From positions 1 through 8,887 of the forward strand of contig JASHRZ010000250.1 in the NCBI GenBank assembly GCA_030037055.1: a stretch of DNA of 8,887 nt. Reading direction: 5' to 3'. The DNA comes from Alphaproteobacteria bacterium. GTDB taxonomy: Bacteria; Pseudomonadota; Alphaproteobacteria; ATCC43930; CGMCC-115725. The notes under the pieces were generated by a model. The model ran no database searches. It was given only the letters and a program-made list of their open reading frames with translations, and had not been told where the DNA came from. Of this stretch, positions 1 through 6,905 are shown piece by piece (within the stretch, counting starts at the first letter, position 1; each line of letters begins with the position of its first letter). The position numbers were made by a program, and so were the translations under genes.

Positions 1-1529
1 GCGAGCTCGGCCTCGCGGTGGCGCTGCCCGCGGAGTTTCCCGACGCGCCGGTGCTCGAAGGCAGGATCAGCAAGAAATTCCTGAAGCAGGCGGGGGTGGT
101 GCCGCTCGCCGACGGTGCCGACACGCTCACCGTCGCCATGGTCGACCCGCTCGACGGCTTCGCCCTGCGCGCGCTGGAAATGGCGAGCGGCAAGAAGGTG
201 CTGGCGCGCATCGCGCTCCCCTCGGAGCTCGAGGCCGCCTATGCGCGGCTCTACGAGGCCGGGCAGGACGCGCTCGGCGCCGTCGTCGACCGCGCCGAGG
301 CGGAGCTTCTCGGCGACGAGGAGTTCACCGACGACGTCGACCGGCTGCGCGATCTCGCCAGCGAGGGACCGGTCATCCGGCTCGTCAACAATCTCATCGC
401 CCGCGCCGTCGAGAGCCGCGCCTCGGACATCCACATCGAGCCTTTCCAGAACCGGCTCGCGCTGCGCTATCGCATCGACGGCATCCTGCGCGACATGCCG
501 CCGCCGCCGCTGCGCTACAAGCCGGCGATCATCTCGCGCATCAAGATCATGGCGCGCCTCAACATCGCCGAGCGCCGGCTGCCGCAGGACGGCCGCATCC
601 GCATGGCGGTGCAGGGCCGCGAGTTCGATCTGCGCGTCTCGACCGCGCCGACGCTCCATGGCGAGAGCGTGGTGATGCGCATCCTCGACCGCTCCAGCCT
701 GGTCATCGATCTCGCCGGCCTCGGCTTTCTCGAGGAGTCCGTGGCGCCGTTCCTCGCCGTGCTCGACCAGCCGCAAGGCATCCTGCTGGTCACCGGCCCC
801 ACCGGCAGCGGCAAGACGACGACGCTCTACACCTGCCTGCAGCGGCTGAACGCGCCAGAGAAGAAGCTCTTCACCGTCGAGGACCCGATCGAGTATCAGC
901 TCAACGGCGTCAACCAGATCCAGGTGAAGCCGCAGATCGGCCTCAGCTTCGCGCATGTGCTGCGCTCCATCCTGCGCCAGGATCCCGACATCATCATGAT
1001 CGGCGAGATGCGCGATCTCGAGACGGCGCAGATCGGCATTCAGGCGGCGCTCACCGGCCATCTCGTGCTCTCCACGCTGCACACCAACAACGCCGCCGCC
1101 AGCGTGACGCGGCTGCTTGACATGGGGGTGGAGGATTATCTCGTCACCTCCACCATCACCGGCGTGCTGGCGCAGCGCCTGGTACGCAAGCTGTGCGAGG
1201 CCTGCCGCGAGCCCTATGTCGCTCTGCCGGAGCTCGCGGCCCAGCTGCGGCTCGCAGAGAGCGAGGGCGAGGTGGTGCTCCACCGGCCGCGCGGCTGCGA
1301 TGCCTGCGGCGGCAGCGGCTATCGCGGCCGCATCGCCGTATTGGAGTTCCTGGTGATGAGCGATCCGATCCGCCGGCTGGTGCTGCGTCATGCCGAGGCC
1401 GGCGAGCTGCACCGCGCCGGCGCCGCCCAGGGCATGCGCTCCATGTATGAGGACGGGCTGCGCAAGGCGCTGCTCGGCATCACCTCGCTGGAGGAGGTGC
1501 TGCGCGTGACGCGGGATGTCGGCATCTGA
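1..1529 (+). CDS. gspE: GspE, type II secretion assembly ATPase (5' end cut off by window)
   Basis: Cytoplasmic hexameric ATPase that powers pseudopilus assembly through GspF and GspL. The frame is open from base 3 to the window edge, and the first visible residues (ELGLAVALPAEFPDAPVLEG) look like the end of the GspE N1 domain. The GTG at 18 is therefore probably not the true start, and several dozen N-terminal residues are missing. Numbering from that GTG: Walker A GPTGSGKT at 260-267, Asp box TVEDPIEYQL at 286-295, Walker B region DPDIIMIGEMRD at 322-333, and His box LSTLHTNNAA at 351-360. A CxxC pair at 393-396 (CEAC) and another at 427-430 (CDAC) form the zinc-binding tetracysteine module typical of GspE/PilB. 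No catalytic residue appears lost. The stop overlaps the gspF start by one base (TGATG). The overall family (secretion ATPase) is certain. The GspE rather than PilB assignment rests on the gsp neighbours. Confidence 0.97.
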   Translation, partial: ELGLAVALPAEFPDAPVLEGRISKKFLKQAGVVPLADGADTLTVAMVDPLDGFALRALEMASGKKVLARIALPSELEAAYARLYEAGQDALGAVVDRAEAELLGDEEFTDDVDRLRDLASEGPVIRLVNNLIARAVESRASDIHIEPFQNRLALRYRIDGILRDMPPPPLRYKPAIISRIKIMARLNIAERRLPQDGRIRMAVQGREFDLRVSTAPTLHGESVVMRILDRSSLVIDLAGLGFLEESVAPFLAVLDQPQGILLVTGPTGSGKTTTLYTCLQRLNAPEKKLFTVEDPIEYQLNGVNQIQVKPQIGLSFAHVLRSILRQDPDIIMIGEMRDLETAQIGIQAALTGHLVLSTLHTNNAAASVTRLLDMGVEDYLVTSTITGVLAQRLVRKLCEACREPYVALPELAAQLRLAESEGEVVLHRPRGCDACGGSGYRGRIAVLEFLVMSDPIRRLVLRHAEAGELHRAGAAQGMRSMYEDGLRKALLGITSLEEVLRVTRDVGI

Positions 1530-2743
1530 TGCGCTATCGCTACGAAGCCGTCTCCGCCCAGGGCGAGCTCCTCGCTGGCGAGATGGAGGCGGAGACCCAG
1601 AGGGCGGTGATCGAGCGTCTCCACAGCCTCGGTCACGTGCCGATCCGCGCCGATATCGCCTCGCGCGGCGCGCTGGCGCGGCTCCTCTCCTGGGAATGGA
1701 AGCCGCGCGCGCGGCGCATCGGCAACCTCGCGCTGTTGACACAGCAGCTCGCCACCTTGCTACACGCCGGGCTGTCGCTCGACCGCGCGCTCGAGCTGGC
1801 GCAGGCGGTGACGCGGCGTCAGGCCGAGCGCGACTGCCTCGCTGCGGTGCTGGAAAGGGTTCGCGGCGGCAGCGCTCTCGCCGACGCCATGGCGGCCGAG
1901 CCCGCTTCCTTCCCGAAATTCTATATCGGCATGGTGCGCGCGGGCGAGGCGGGCGCTTCGCTCGACGCGACCTTGCGCCACCTCGCCGAGTTCCTGGAGA
2001 AGTCCGAGGCGGCGCGCCAAAAGATCGTCTCGGCCTTGATCTATCCCGCCATCGTGCTCGCCGCCGGCATGGCCTCGGTCGGCGCGCTTTTCTTCTTCGT
2101 CGTCCCGCGCTTCCGGCCGCTCTTCGAGGATGCTGGCGCGGCGCTACCTTTTGCCGCCCGGGCGGTGCTGTCGCTGAGCGACCTGCTGCAGGGCTATTGG
2201 TGGCTCCTACTGGCGACTTTCGGCCTGGCGGCGGCGATCATCGCGCGCCAGCTGCGCGGCGCGGAGCGGCGTCGCAGCTGGGACCGGCGCCTACTCACCC
2301 TGCCGCTGCTTGGCGACATCATCACCAAGGCCGAGGTAGCGCGCTTCGCCCGGACGCTGGGCACGCTGCTGAAGAACGGCGTGGCGCCGTTGGCGGCTTT
2401 GGCCATCACCCGCGAGACACTGCGCAACGCCGCCATCGCCGAGGCTATCGGCGATGTCGCCGACAGCCTCAAGCAGGGCAAGGGCCTTGCCGAGCCGCTG
2501 TCGCGCAGCAAGGCGATGCCGGTGCTCGCGATCCAGCTCATTCGCGTCGGCGAGGAGACCGCACGGCTCGAGGAGATGCTGATCAAGACCGCCGAGATCT
2601 TCGACGAGGAGGTCGGCCGCAGCGTCGAGCGACTGCTTGCCGTGCTGGTGCCGGGGATCACCGTGCTGCTCGGCATCGTCGTGGCGCTGGTCATCGGCTC
2701 GATCCTCACCGCCGTCCTCAGCGTCTACGAGCTTGCCGTCTGA
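1529..2743 (+). CDS. gspF: GspF, type II secretion inner-membrane platform protein
   Basis: Polytopic inner-membrane protein that sits at the centre of the assembly platform and couples GspE to pseudopilin addition. At 404 residues it has the usual family length. It shows the two repeated T2SSF domains, roughly residues 70-193 and 273-395. Hydrophobic segments lie near 165-192, 213-238 and 368-396, matching the expected three membrane passes. Family-like motifs include LATLLHAGLSLDRAL (74-88), FYIGMVRAGEAGASLD (131-146) and the corresponding second-domain stretch IQLIRVGEETARLEEML (335-351). The ATG overlaps the gspE TGA by one base and has no strong Shine-Dalgarno, so translation is probably coupled to gspE. 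It is followed by a 466-base gap, so it may be the last gene of the EF unit. Confidence 0.96.
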   Translation: MRYRYEAVSAQGELLAGEMEAETQRAVIERLHSLGHVPIRADIASRGALARLLSWEWKPRARRIGNLALLTQQLATLLHAGLSLDRALELAQAVTRRQAERDCLAAVLERVRGGSALADAMAAEPASFPKFYIGMVRAGEAGASLDATLRHLAEFLEKSEAARQKIVSALIYPAIVLAAGMASVGALFFFVVPRFRPLFEDAGAALPFAARAVLSLSDLLQGYWWLLLATFGLAAAIIARQLRGAERRRSWDRRLLTLPLLGDIITKAEVARFARTLGTLLKNGVAPLAALAITRETLRNAAIAEAIGDVADSLKQGKGLAEPLSRSKAMPVLAIQLIRVGEETARLEEMLIKTAEIFDEEVGRSVERLLAVLVPGITVLLGIVVALVIGSILTAVLSVYELAV

Positions 2744-2932
2744 AATTATGTTCCCTTCAACCGGAATCGCCGGCAGATCGATGTCCGTCTACGCGCGCCG
2801 GCGGTCGTCGGGTTCGCGCGCCTTGGCAGCGCTCCGCAGTCCCTCCCCCCTTGAGAGCGGGGCAATCGCATTGCCGCTGCGCTACCGGCGAAAAAGATTG
2901 ACCACGGAGACACGGAGATCACGGCAAAGAAT

Positions 2933-2994
2933 GGCGCGCTTTCCTGCCTGCGCGAAGCCGAAGCCGCTTCGCTTCGGCGAAGGCAGGGCGCGCC
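2933..2994. repeat. Nested palindrome inside long repeat copy
   Basis: Three stems lie one inside another: GGCGCGC (2933-2939) with GCGCGCC (2988-2994); CCTGCCT (2943-2949) with AGGCAGG (2981-2987); and GCCGAAGC (2957-2964) with GCTTCGGC (2971-2978). All pairs are perfect. In the short copy at 7638-7654 the outer GGCGCGC/GCGCGCC arms enclose only TTT, so bases 2943-2987 look like a 45-base palindromic insertion next to that TTT loop. Confidence 0.85.
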
Positions 2995-3004
2995 CGCCAA
3001 CCCA

Positions 3005-3025
3005 TTCGATCGCTTTGCGATCGAA
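3005..3025. repeat. Perfect 9-bp hairpin with TTT loop
   Basis: The arms TTCGATCGC (3005-3013) and GCGATCGAA (3017-3025) pair perfectly around the loop TTT. It belongs to the additional material found only in the long repeat copy. It has no following T-tract, so it is not a typical intrinsic terminator. Confidence 0.85.
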
Positions 3026-3037
3026 CCCGAGCGGGAC

Positions 3038-3054
3038 CGACCGTAAAGCGGTCG
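3038..3054. repeat. Small hairpin, third module of long repeat copy
   Basis: CGACCG (3038-3043) pairs with CGGTCG (3049-3054) around TAAAG. It lies 12 bases after the 9-bp TTT-loop hairpin, and its loop read on the - strand (CTTTA) resembles the CTTTG of the other hairpins. Absent from the short copy. Confidence 0.7.
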
Positions 3055-3129
3055 CCGCCTCTCCTTCCTGTCCTCTGTGGTGAACCTCGTAAGCAATTGC
3101 CCTGCCATCAAGGGGGATCGCAAGATATT

Positions 3130-3146
3130 TGAATCGAATAGGCAAG
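3130..3146. repeat. 17-base conserved tail downstream of repeat (copy 1)
   Basis: TGAATCGAATAGGCAAG here matches 7750-7766 with two differences. It lies 13 bases beyond the right terminal inverted repeat, versus 23 bases in the other copy. It may be part of the element's true right end. Confidence 0.6.
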
Positions 3147-3196
3147 CGCGGGCGAAGAGGGCTCAGTTCGCTGCATCCACCAAAAAACAAGTTCTG

Positions 3197-3203
3197 AAGG
3201 AGG
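3197..3203 (+). promoter_or_regulatory. Strong ribosome binding site for gspG
   Basis: AAGGAGG lies six bases upstream of the GTG at 3210. It is the clearest Shine-Dalgarno in the window and fixes the GTG start. It fits high expression of the major pseudopilin and independent translation initiation at the head of the GHIJ block. Confidence 0.85.
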
Positions 3204-3209
3204 CAAGAC

Positions 3210-3659
3210 GTGTCGCTGGCAATCCCCGGAAGTCCCAACGCGAAGCGGCGCGACAGCGGCTTTACCCTGGTCGAGCTGCTGGTGGTGCTTGCCATCCTCG
3301 CCATGCTGGTGGCCCTGGTGACGCCGCAGGTGCTGAAATATCTCGGACGCGCCAAGACCGACGCGGCCCGCATCGAGATCCAGACCCTCGGCAATGCGCT
3401 CGATCTTTACCGGCTCGACATGCAGCATTATCCGACACAGCAGGAAGGCCTGCAGGCGCTGGTCGAGGCGCCGCCTGGCAGCGATGCCGGGCGCTGGCAA
3501 GGCCCCTACATCAAGCAGCGCAAGCTGCCGCTCGATCCCTGGGGCCATCCCTACCTCTACCGCTCGCCGGGCGAGCATGGCGAATACGATCTCTATTCGT
3601 TCGGCGCCGACAACGCGCCTGGCGGCAGCGGCGAAAACCAGGACATCACGAATTGGTAG
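3210..3659 (+). CDS. gspG: GspG, major pseudopilin
   Basis: Main subunit of the periplasmic pseudopilus. The 149-residue precursor begins with a 17-residue charged leader (KRRDSG) ending in Gly17. The predicted prepilin-peptidase cut is before Phe18, giving FTLVELLVVLAILAMLVALV with Glu at mature position +5 and N-methylation expected on Phe. The rest matches GspG: the YPTQQEGLQALVEAP stretch (74-88), LPLDPWGHPYLY (107-118), and the C-terminal YDLYSFGADNAPGG loop (126-139), which in characterised GspG proteins binds calcium. Length is typical. The start is a GTG set by AAGGAGG six bases upstream. It is first of a pseudopilin run (G, H, I, J), and its stop is five bases before the gspH ATG. 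No prepilin peptidase gene is in the window, so processing must rely on one encoded elsewhere. Confidence 0.97.
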   Translation: MSLAIPGSPNAKRRDSGFTLVELLVVLAILAMLVALVTPQVLKYLGRAKTDAARIEIQTLGNALDLYRLDMQHYPTQQEGLQALVEAPPGSDAGRWQGPYIKQRKLPLDPWGHPYLYRSPGEHGEYDLYSFGADNAPGGSGENQDITNW

Positions 3660-3664
3660 CGCCG

Positions 3665-4096
3665 ATGCGCGCTTCGGGATTCACCTTCGTCGAGATGCTG
3701 GTAGTGCTGGTCGTTGTGGCGCTGGTCGTGGCGCTGGTGCCGCCGCTGCTCGCCGGCGGCGAGGCGAGGCTGCAGCTCGCCGCCGCGGCCCGCGAGATCG
3801 CCGGGGCGCTGCGCGAGACGCGCAGCCTCGCGATCCGCGAGGGCCGCAGCGAGGCCTTCGTCCTCGACGGCGCCGGGCGCTTCCGCGCCGGCGCCGGTCT
3901 GGTGCACCGCCTGCCGGAGGAACTCCGACTCTCGATCACCGGCGTTGCCGACGGGCGGGCCCGCGCCGCCATCCGCTTCTTTGCCGATGGCAGCTCGACC
4001 GGCGGCCGTCTCGTTCTACTGCGTGGGGAGAGGCGTTTGGATGTCACGGTGGATTGGCTTACCGGCCGCGTCGCGCTCGATGCGGCGGCGCGCTGA
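3665..4096 (+). CDS. gspH: GspH, minor pseudopilin
   Basis: Minor pseudopilin of 143 residues, probably near the tip of the pseudopilus. The leader is very short (MRASG), with cleavage expected before Phe6, followed by FTFVEMLVVLVVVALVVALV with Glu at +5. Residues 34-60 (ARLQLAAAAREIAGALRETRS region) match the GspH/FimT helix that precedes the beta-rich domain; IRFFADGSSTGGRLVL (99-114) fits the typical FxxDGSSTGG signature. The ATG at 3665 is chosen because it gives a standard leader. A TTG at 3653 in the same frame would add four residues and overlap gspG. There is no strong Shine-Dalgarno, so initiation is probably coupled to gspG. The 3' end overlaps gspI by 17 bases. Confidence 0.93.
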   Translation: MRASGFTFVEMLVVLVVVALVVALVPPLLAGGEARLQLAAAAREIAGALRETRSLAIREGRSEAFVLDGAGRFRAGAGLVHRLPEELRLSITGVADGRARAAIRFFADGSSTGGRLVLLRGERRLDVTVDWLTGRVALDAAAR

Positions 4097-4478
4097 TTGC
4101 GGCGGGTTCACGCTCATCGAAGTGCTGGTGGCCATCGCCATCGCGGCGCTGCTGCTCGTGGCGCTGCTGCGCATCCTCACCCTCAGCCTTGGCGCCAGCG
4201 AGCGCTCGGAATTGGTCACGCGGGCGACGCTCCTGGCGCAGTCGACGCTCGATGCGGTGGGGGTCGTGGCGCCGCTCGCCGAGGGCGATATCGCCGAGCT
4301 CGTCAACGGCCCGTTCCACATCCGCGCCGCGGTCGAGCGCTATCGGGCGCCCGGCGGGACGGAGGGGTCGGCCCAATATCTCGTGCTCTATCGCCTGTCG
4401 ACAATCGTCTCCTGGCGCGAGGGCCGGCGCCCGCGTTCGGTGTCGCTGAGCACCCTGCGGTTGGGGCCGCAGCCATGA
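4080..4478 (+). CDS. gspI: GspI, minor pseudopilin
   Basis: Minor pseudopilin of 132 residues, which nucleates the pseudopilus tip with GspJ and GspK. The leader MRRRADCGG precedes FTLIEVLVAIAIAALLLVAL, with Glu at mature +5. The ATG at 4080 lies inside the end of gspH (17-base overlap) and is the only nearby start that gives a normal short leader; the same frame stays open far upstream but there it only shadows gspG/gspH. Downstream features such as LLAQSTLDAVGVVAPL (86 region of the helix-to-sheet transition) match the GspI pattern in which the helix is followed by a compact beta domain. The leader carries one cysteine, which would be removed on processing. The stop overlaps the gspJ start as ATGA. 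Confidence 0.92.
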   Translation: MRRRADCGGFTLIEVLVAIAIAALLLVALLRILTLSLGASERSELVTRATLLAQSTLDAVGVVAPLAEGDIAELVNGPFHIRAAVERYRAPGGTEGSAQYLVLYRLSTIVSWREGRRPRSVSLSTLRLGPQP

Positions 4479-5122
4479 CCGCGCCGGCATCGCGTGCCGC
4501 GGGCTTCACGCTGGTCGAGCTGCTGGTAGCGGTCACACTCTTTGCCCTGCTGTCGGTCGTGCTGTTCGGCGGGCTGCGCTTCGGCATGCGCGCCAGCGAG
4601 GCGGGAACCGCGCGCCTGGACTGGTCGGCGGAGGTCGCGGTCGCCTCGGGCTTCCTGCGCAATCAGCTCGCCGACGCGCAGCCGCTGGAGAAGGATTCGG
4701 GCGAAGGCGGCAAGGTTGTCGCCTTCGACGGCGAAAGCGATCGTGTCGAATTCGTCGCCTCGCCGCCGGCGCATCTCGCGGCGGGAGGCTGGCATGTGCT
4801 GCGCCTCGAACGCGAGAGGGGGCCGGGCGGGGATCGTCTGGTGGTGAGTTGGCGGCTGGTTCGCGCCAATCCCGGCGAGAGCGCGGCCTCTTCGGCGCAG
4901 CGCTCGGTGCTGCTCGAGCGGGTGACGACGATCGAGTTCGCCTATTTCGGCGTGCTGACCGAAGGCGATGCGCCGCAATGGCATGATCGCTGGCGGGATG
5001 CGGCGGGCCTCCCGGCGCTGGTGCGCCTGCGCCTCGGCTTCGCCGATGGCCGGCAGGCGCCGGAGCTGCTGGTGGCGCTGCGCGCCGCCGCGCCGGTCTG
5101 GACGGCCCAGCCCGCGCGCTGA
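4475..5122 (+). CDS. gspJ: GspJ, minor pseudopilin
   Basis: Minor pseudopilin of 215 residues, a larger tip component that pairs with GspI and GspK. The leader MTAPASRAAG is followed by FTLVELLVAVTLFALLSVVL with Glu at +5. The later region fits GspJ: LLERVTTIEFAYFG (148-161) and a C-terminal ALVRLRLGF strand (185-193). The ATG overlaps the gspI TGA (ATGA), so translation is coupled. A long frame upstream in the same register belongs to the shadow of gspH/gspI and is not part of this gene. A 41-base gap follows before gspL. Confidence 0.93.
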   Translation: MTAPASRAAGFTLVELLVAVTLFALLSVVLFGGLRFGMRASEAGTARLDWSAEVAVASGFLRNQLADAQPLEKDSGEGGKVVAFDGESDRVEFVASPPAHLAAGGWHVLRLERERGPGGDRLVVSWRLVRANPGESAASSAQRSVLLERVTTIEFAYFGVLTEGDAPQWHDRWRDAAGLPALVRLRLGFADGRQAPELLVALRAAAPVWTAQPAR

Positions 5123-5163
5123 TCCGTCACCGAACCGACATCGTTCTGTCATGGGGATGGGCC

Positions 5164-6282
5164 ATGCTGGCCCTCCCCTCGCTACCGGCCGGCCTTGCGA
5201 TGCGCTTTTCCCTGAACAGTCTCGTGCCCGCCTTCAATGCCGCATGGCAGTGGTGGAGCAGCGAGATCGTCGCGCTGGTGCCGGCACGCTGGCGCCGGGC
5301 GCTCGCTTCCGGGCGCGAGCGGCTGGTGCTGGCAACCGGCGGCGACGGCAGCGCCGCGCTCTTCCGGCGCGGCGGCGGCAAGGAGGAGCTGCTGGCGCAG
5401 CTCGATCTCGATCCCGCGCATGAGGCAGGGGCGCGCGAAACGCTGGCCGCCCTGCGGCCGCGCTTGCGCGGCCCCGTCATGGTCCTGCTGCCGGCCGATT
5501 GCGCGCTGCGCACCGTCATGAGCCTGCCGCTGGCGGCCGAGGCCAATCTCGCGCAAGTCGTCGCCTTCGAGCTCGACCGTCACACGCCGTTCGGCAGCGA
5601 GGAGGTCTACCGCAGCCAGCATGTGCTGCGCCGCGACGCTGCGGGCAAACGCGTTGCCGTGCAGCTGACGGTGGTGCCGCGGCCGCTGGTCGACGCGGTG
5701 TTGGCGGCGGCGCAGCGTCTGGGATTGGCGCTTGACCGCGTCGAGGTGGCGGGCGAGCCGGGATCCGGCAATCTCCTGCCGGCGCGGCCGCAGCCTCTGG
5801 GCGCGCGCCTGCCGAGCCTCGCGCTGGGCGGGCTGGCGGTGGTGGCGGCGGTGCTGGCCGCGGGCGCGGTCCTCATCCCGCTGCAGCGGGCGCATCGCAC
5901 CGCCGACGCTCTCGCCGCCCTGCTCGCCGAGAGCAAGGCGGGGGCCGAGGAAAGCCTGCGCCTGCAGAAGGAGATCGACGACGAGATTCAGGAGAGCGGC
6001 TTTCTCGACGCGCGCAAGCGCCAGGCGCCGTCCGGCTCGGAGGTGCTCTTTACGCTCACGCATCTGCTGCCCGACGACACCTGGCTCAACGAGCTGGAGG
6101 TGACCGGCGGCGAGCTGCGCATCACAGGCTTCGCCGGCTCTGCCTCGAGCGTGCTCGCGCTCCTCGACCAATCCGCGCGCTTCGGCAACGCCGCCTTCCG
6201 CTCGCCCGTCACGCAGGACCAGAAGAGCCGGCGCGAGCAGTTCAACATCGCGGCGCGGCTCTTGCGGGAGGCCAAGCCGTGA
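5164..6282 (+). CDS. gspL: GspL, PilN-like inner-membrane scaffold protein
   Basis: Bitopic inner-membrane protein that recruits GspE and partners GspM. At 372 residues, the cytoplasmic part (about 50-200) contains the GspL/PilM-like pattern VMVLLPADCALRTVMSLPLA (105-124) and VVAFELDRHTPFGSEEVY (132-149). A single transmembrane segment follows (about 216-239), then a coiled-coil-like stretch (243-275) and a periplasmic ferredoxin-like PilN domain, LLPDDTWLNELEVTGGELRI (301-320). The first ATG (5164) is used; a second in-frame ATG at 5200 would remove 12 residues, and neither has a strong Shine-Dalgarno. It begins 41 bases after gspJ and its stop overlaps gspM (GTGA). The assignment rests on topology, domain order and position; divergent GspL proteins are often annotated simply as PilN domain-containing. 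Confidence 0.88.
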   Translation: MLALPSLPAGLAMRFSLNSLVPAFNAAWQWWSSEIVALVPARWRRALASGRERLVLATGGDGSAALFRRGGGKEELLAQLDLDPAHEAGARETLAALRPRLRGPVMVLLPADCALRTVMSLPLAAEANLAQVVAFELDRHTPFGSEEVYRSQHVLRRDAAGKRVAVQLTVVPRPLVDAVLAAAQRLGLALDRVEVAGEPGSGNLLPARPQPLGARLPSLALGGLAVVAAVLAAGAVLIPLQRAHRTADALAALLAESKAGAEESLRLQKEIDDEIQESGFLDARKRQAPSGSEVLFTLTHLLPDDTWLNELEVTGGELRITGFAGSASSVLALLDQSARFGNAAFRSPVTQDQKSRREQFNIAARLLREAKP

Positions 6283-6905
6283 GGCCGCCGCCGGCCGTGA
6301 GCCGGCCGCTGGCCGTGCTGATCCTGCTCGGCGCGATCAGCTTTGCTTATCTCGGCGCGGTTGAGCCGCTGCTCGAGGATTACCGGAGCACCGGCGAAGC
6401 GATCGCCGACCGCGAAGCCGACATTGCCCGCTTCCGTCGCGTCGCGGCGGAGCTGCCGCAGCGGCGCGCCGAGCTCACGGCGCTGCGCCAGCGCCAGGCG
6501 GCGTCGGAGGGCTTCCTCCAAGGCACCAACGACGCGCTGGTGGCGGCGCAGATCCAGAACCGGATCAAGGCGCTGGCGGAGGCCGCGCATGGCGAGCTCA
6601 AGAGCACGCAGGTGTTGCCGGTGACCGAGGAGGGGAAATACCGTCGCATCACCATTCGCGCGCAGATGCTGCTCGACACCGAAGCGGTGCAGCGCGTGCT
6701 CTACGGCATCGAGACGGCCTCGCCGCTGCTGTTTCTCGACAATCTCGATATGCGCGCCCATGTCGCCGGCGACCGGCGCCGCGAGAAAGCCGCCGAGGAC
6801 CCGGCGCTCGATGTCCGGCTCGACGTCTATGGCTACATGCGCGGCGCCAAGGCGCTGGAGCGGCAATCGGTGGCCTCACGCGACCCGCAGGGTACGCCGC
6901 GGTGA
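6279..6905 (+). CDS. gspM: GspM, inner-membrane scaffold protein (T2SSM_b type)
   Basis: Small bitopic protein of 208 residues that binds GspL and stabilises the inner-membrane platform. A short cytoplasmic N-terminus is followed by one membrane helix (about 9-29), a predicted coiled coil rich in Arg, Glu and Leu (33-78), and a compact periplasmic domain (about 80-187). The pattern QIQNRIKALAEAAHGELKS (91-109), YRRITIRAQMLLD (121-133) and ASPLLFLDNLDMRA (147-160) matches the GspM subtype b family rather than the enterobacterial GspM. The start is a GTG overlapping the gspL stop (GTGA). A downstream overlap with the next gene (GTGATG) continues the coupled run. Confidence 0.88.
   Translation: MRPPPAVSRPLAVLILLGAISFAYLGAVEPLLEDYRSTGEAIADREADIARFRRVAAELPQRRAELTALRQRQAASEGFLQGTNDALVAAQIQNRIKALAEAAHGELKSTQVLPVTEEGKYRRITIRAQMLLDTEAVQRVLYGIETASPLLFLDNLDMRAHVAGDRRREKAAEDPALDVRLDVYGYMRGAKALERQSVASRDPQGTPR

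Larger units (their letters stand above)
2846..3116. repeat. Palindromic MITE-like repeat element, long copy
   Basis: Terminal inverted repeats of about 24 bases bound the element: CCCCCTTGAGAGCGGGGC starts the left end at 2846, and the right end is GCCCTGCCATCAAGGGGG finishing at 3116. About 20 of 24 positions pair. Inside, ACCACGGAG (2901-2909), part of a longer ACCACGGAGACACGGAG arm, faces CTCTGTGGT (3073-3081). Between these arms lie three hairpin modules. A shorter relative is at 7551-7726, sharing both ends and the inner arms. No transposase is encoded, so it would be non-autonomous if mobile. Similar ACCACGGAGACACGGAG sequences are, to my recollection, scattered in many bacterial genomes. 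I see no clear target-site duplication. Confidence 0.8.
2744..3209. other. Gene-free gap between gspF and gspG
   Basis: This 466-base stretch separates two blocks of one secretion locus. Bases 2744-2845 show no convincing gene; a small CCGG-AATCG-CCGG palindrome at 2761-2773 has no T-tract. Bases 2846-3116 are a palindromic repeat element described separately. Bases 3117-3209 lead to the strong gspG ribosome binding site and are richer in A than the genes around them, so a gspG promoter could lie here, but I see no convincing -35/-10 pair. Open frames crossing this gap on either strand run through the repeat and have no family signature. Confidence 0.75.

Noticed and set aside
18..20. GTG at 18 as the true start of gspE
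   Set aside because: The frame is open to the window edge, the five preceding codons continue family-like sequence, and GspE proteins normally have a longer N-terminal domain.
2744..2845. Intrinsic terminator after gspF
   Set aside because: The only small palindrome (2761-2773) has a 4-bp stem and no T-tract.
1516..2901. Long + strand open frame over gspF
   Set aside because: It is an Arg/Ala/Gly-rich out-of-phase reading of gspF with no family motif. gspF in the other frame has full family motifs and membrane segments.
2933..3054. Possible CRISPR array
   Set aside because: The hairpins differ from one another, have no regularly spaced identical repeats, and there are no cas genes.
2637..3083. 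+ strand open frame from the end of gspF into the repeat
   Set aside because: It starts inside gspF out of phase, runs through the palindromic element, and lacks any conserved motif.
3117..3209. Sigma-70-like promoter for gspG
   Set aside because: TTGAAT at 3129-3134 resembles a -35 box, but no acceptable -10 box lies at the right distance.
2882..3394. - strand open frame across the long repeat copy and start of gspG
   Set aside because: Half of it is palindromic repeat and the rest is antisense to gspG; no ribosome binding site or family motif is visible.
5182..6171. Long - strand open frame opposite gspL
   Set aside because: A shadow typical of GC-rich genes; its Gln/Arg/His-rich sequence has no domain pattern, whereas the + strand frame has GspL topology.
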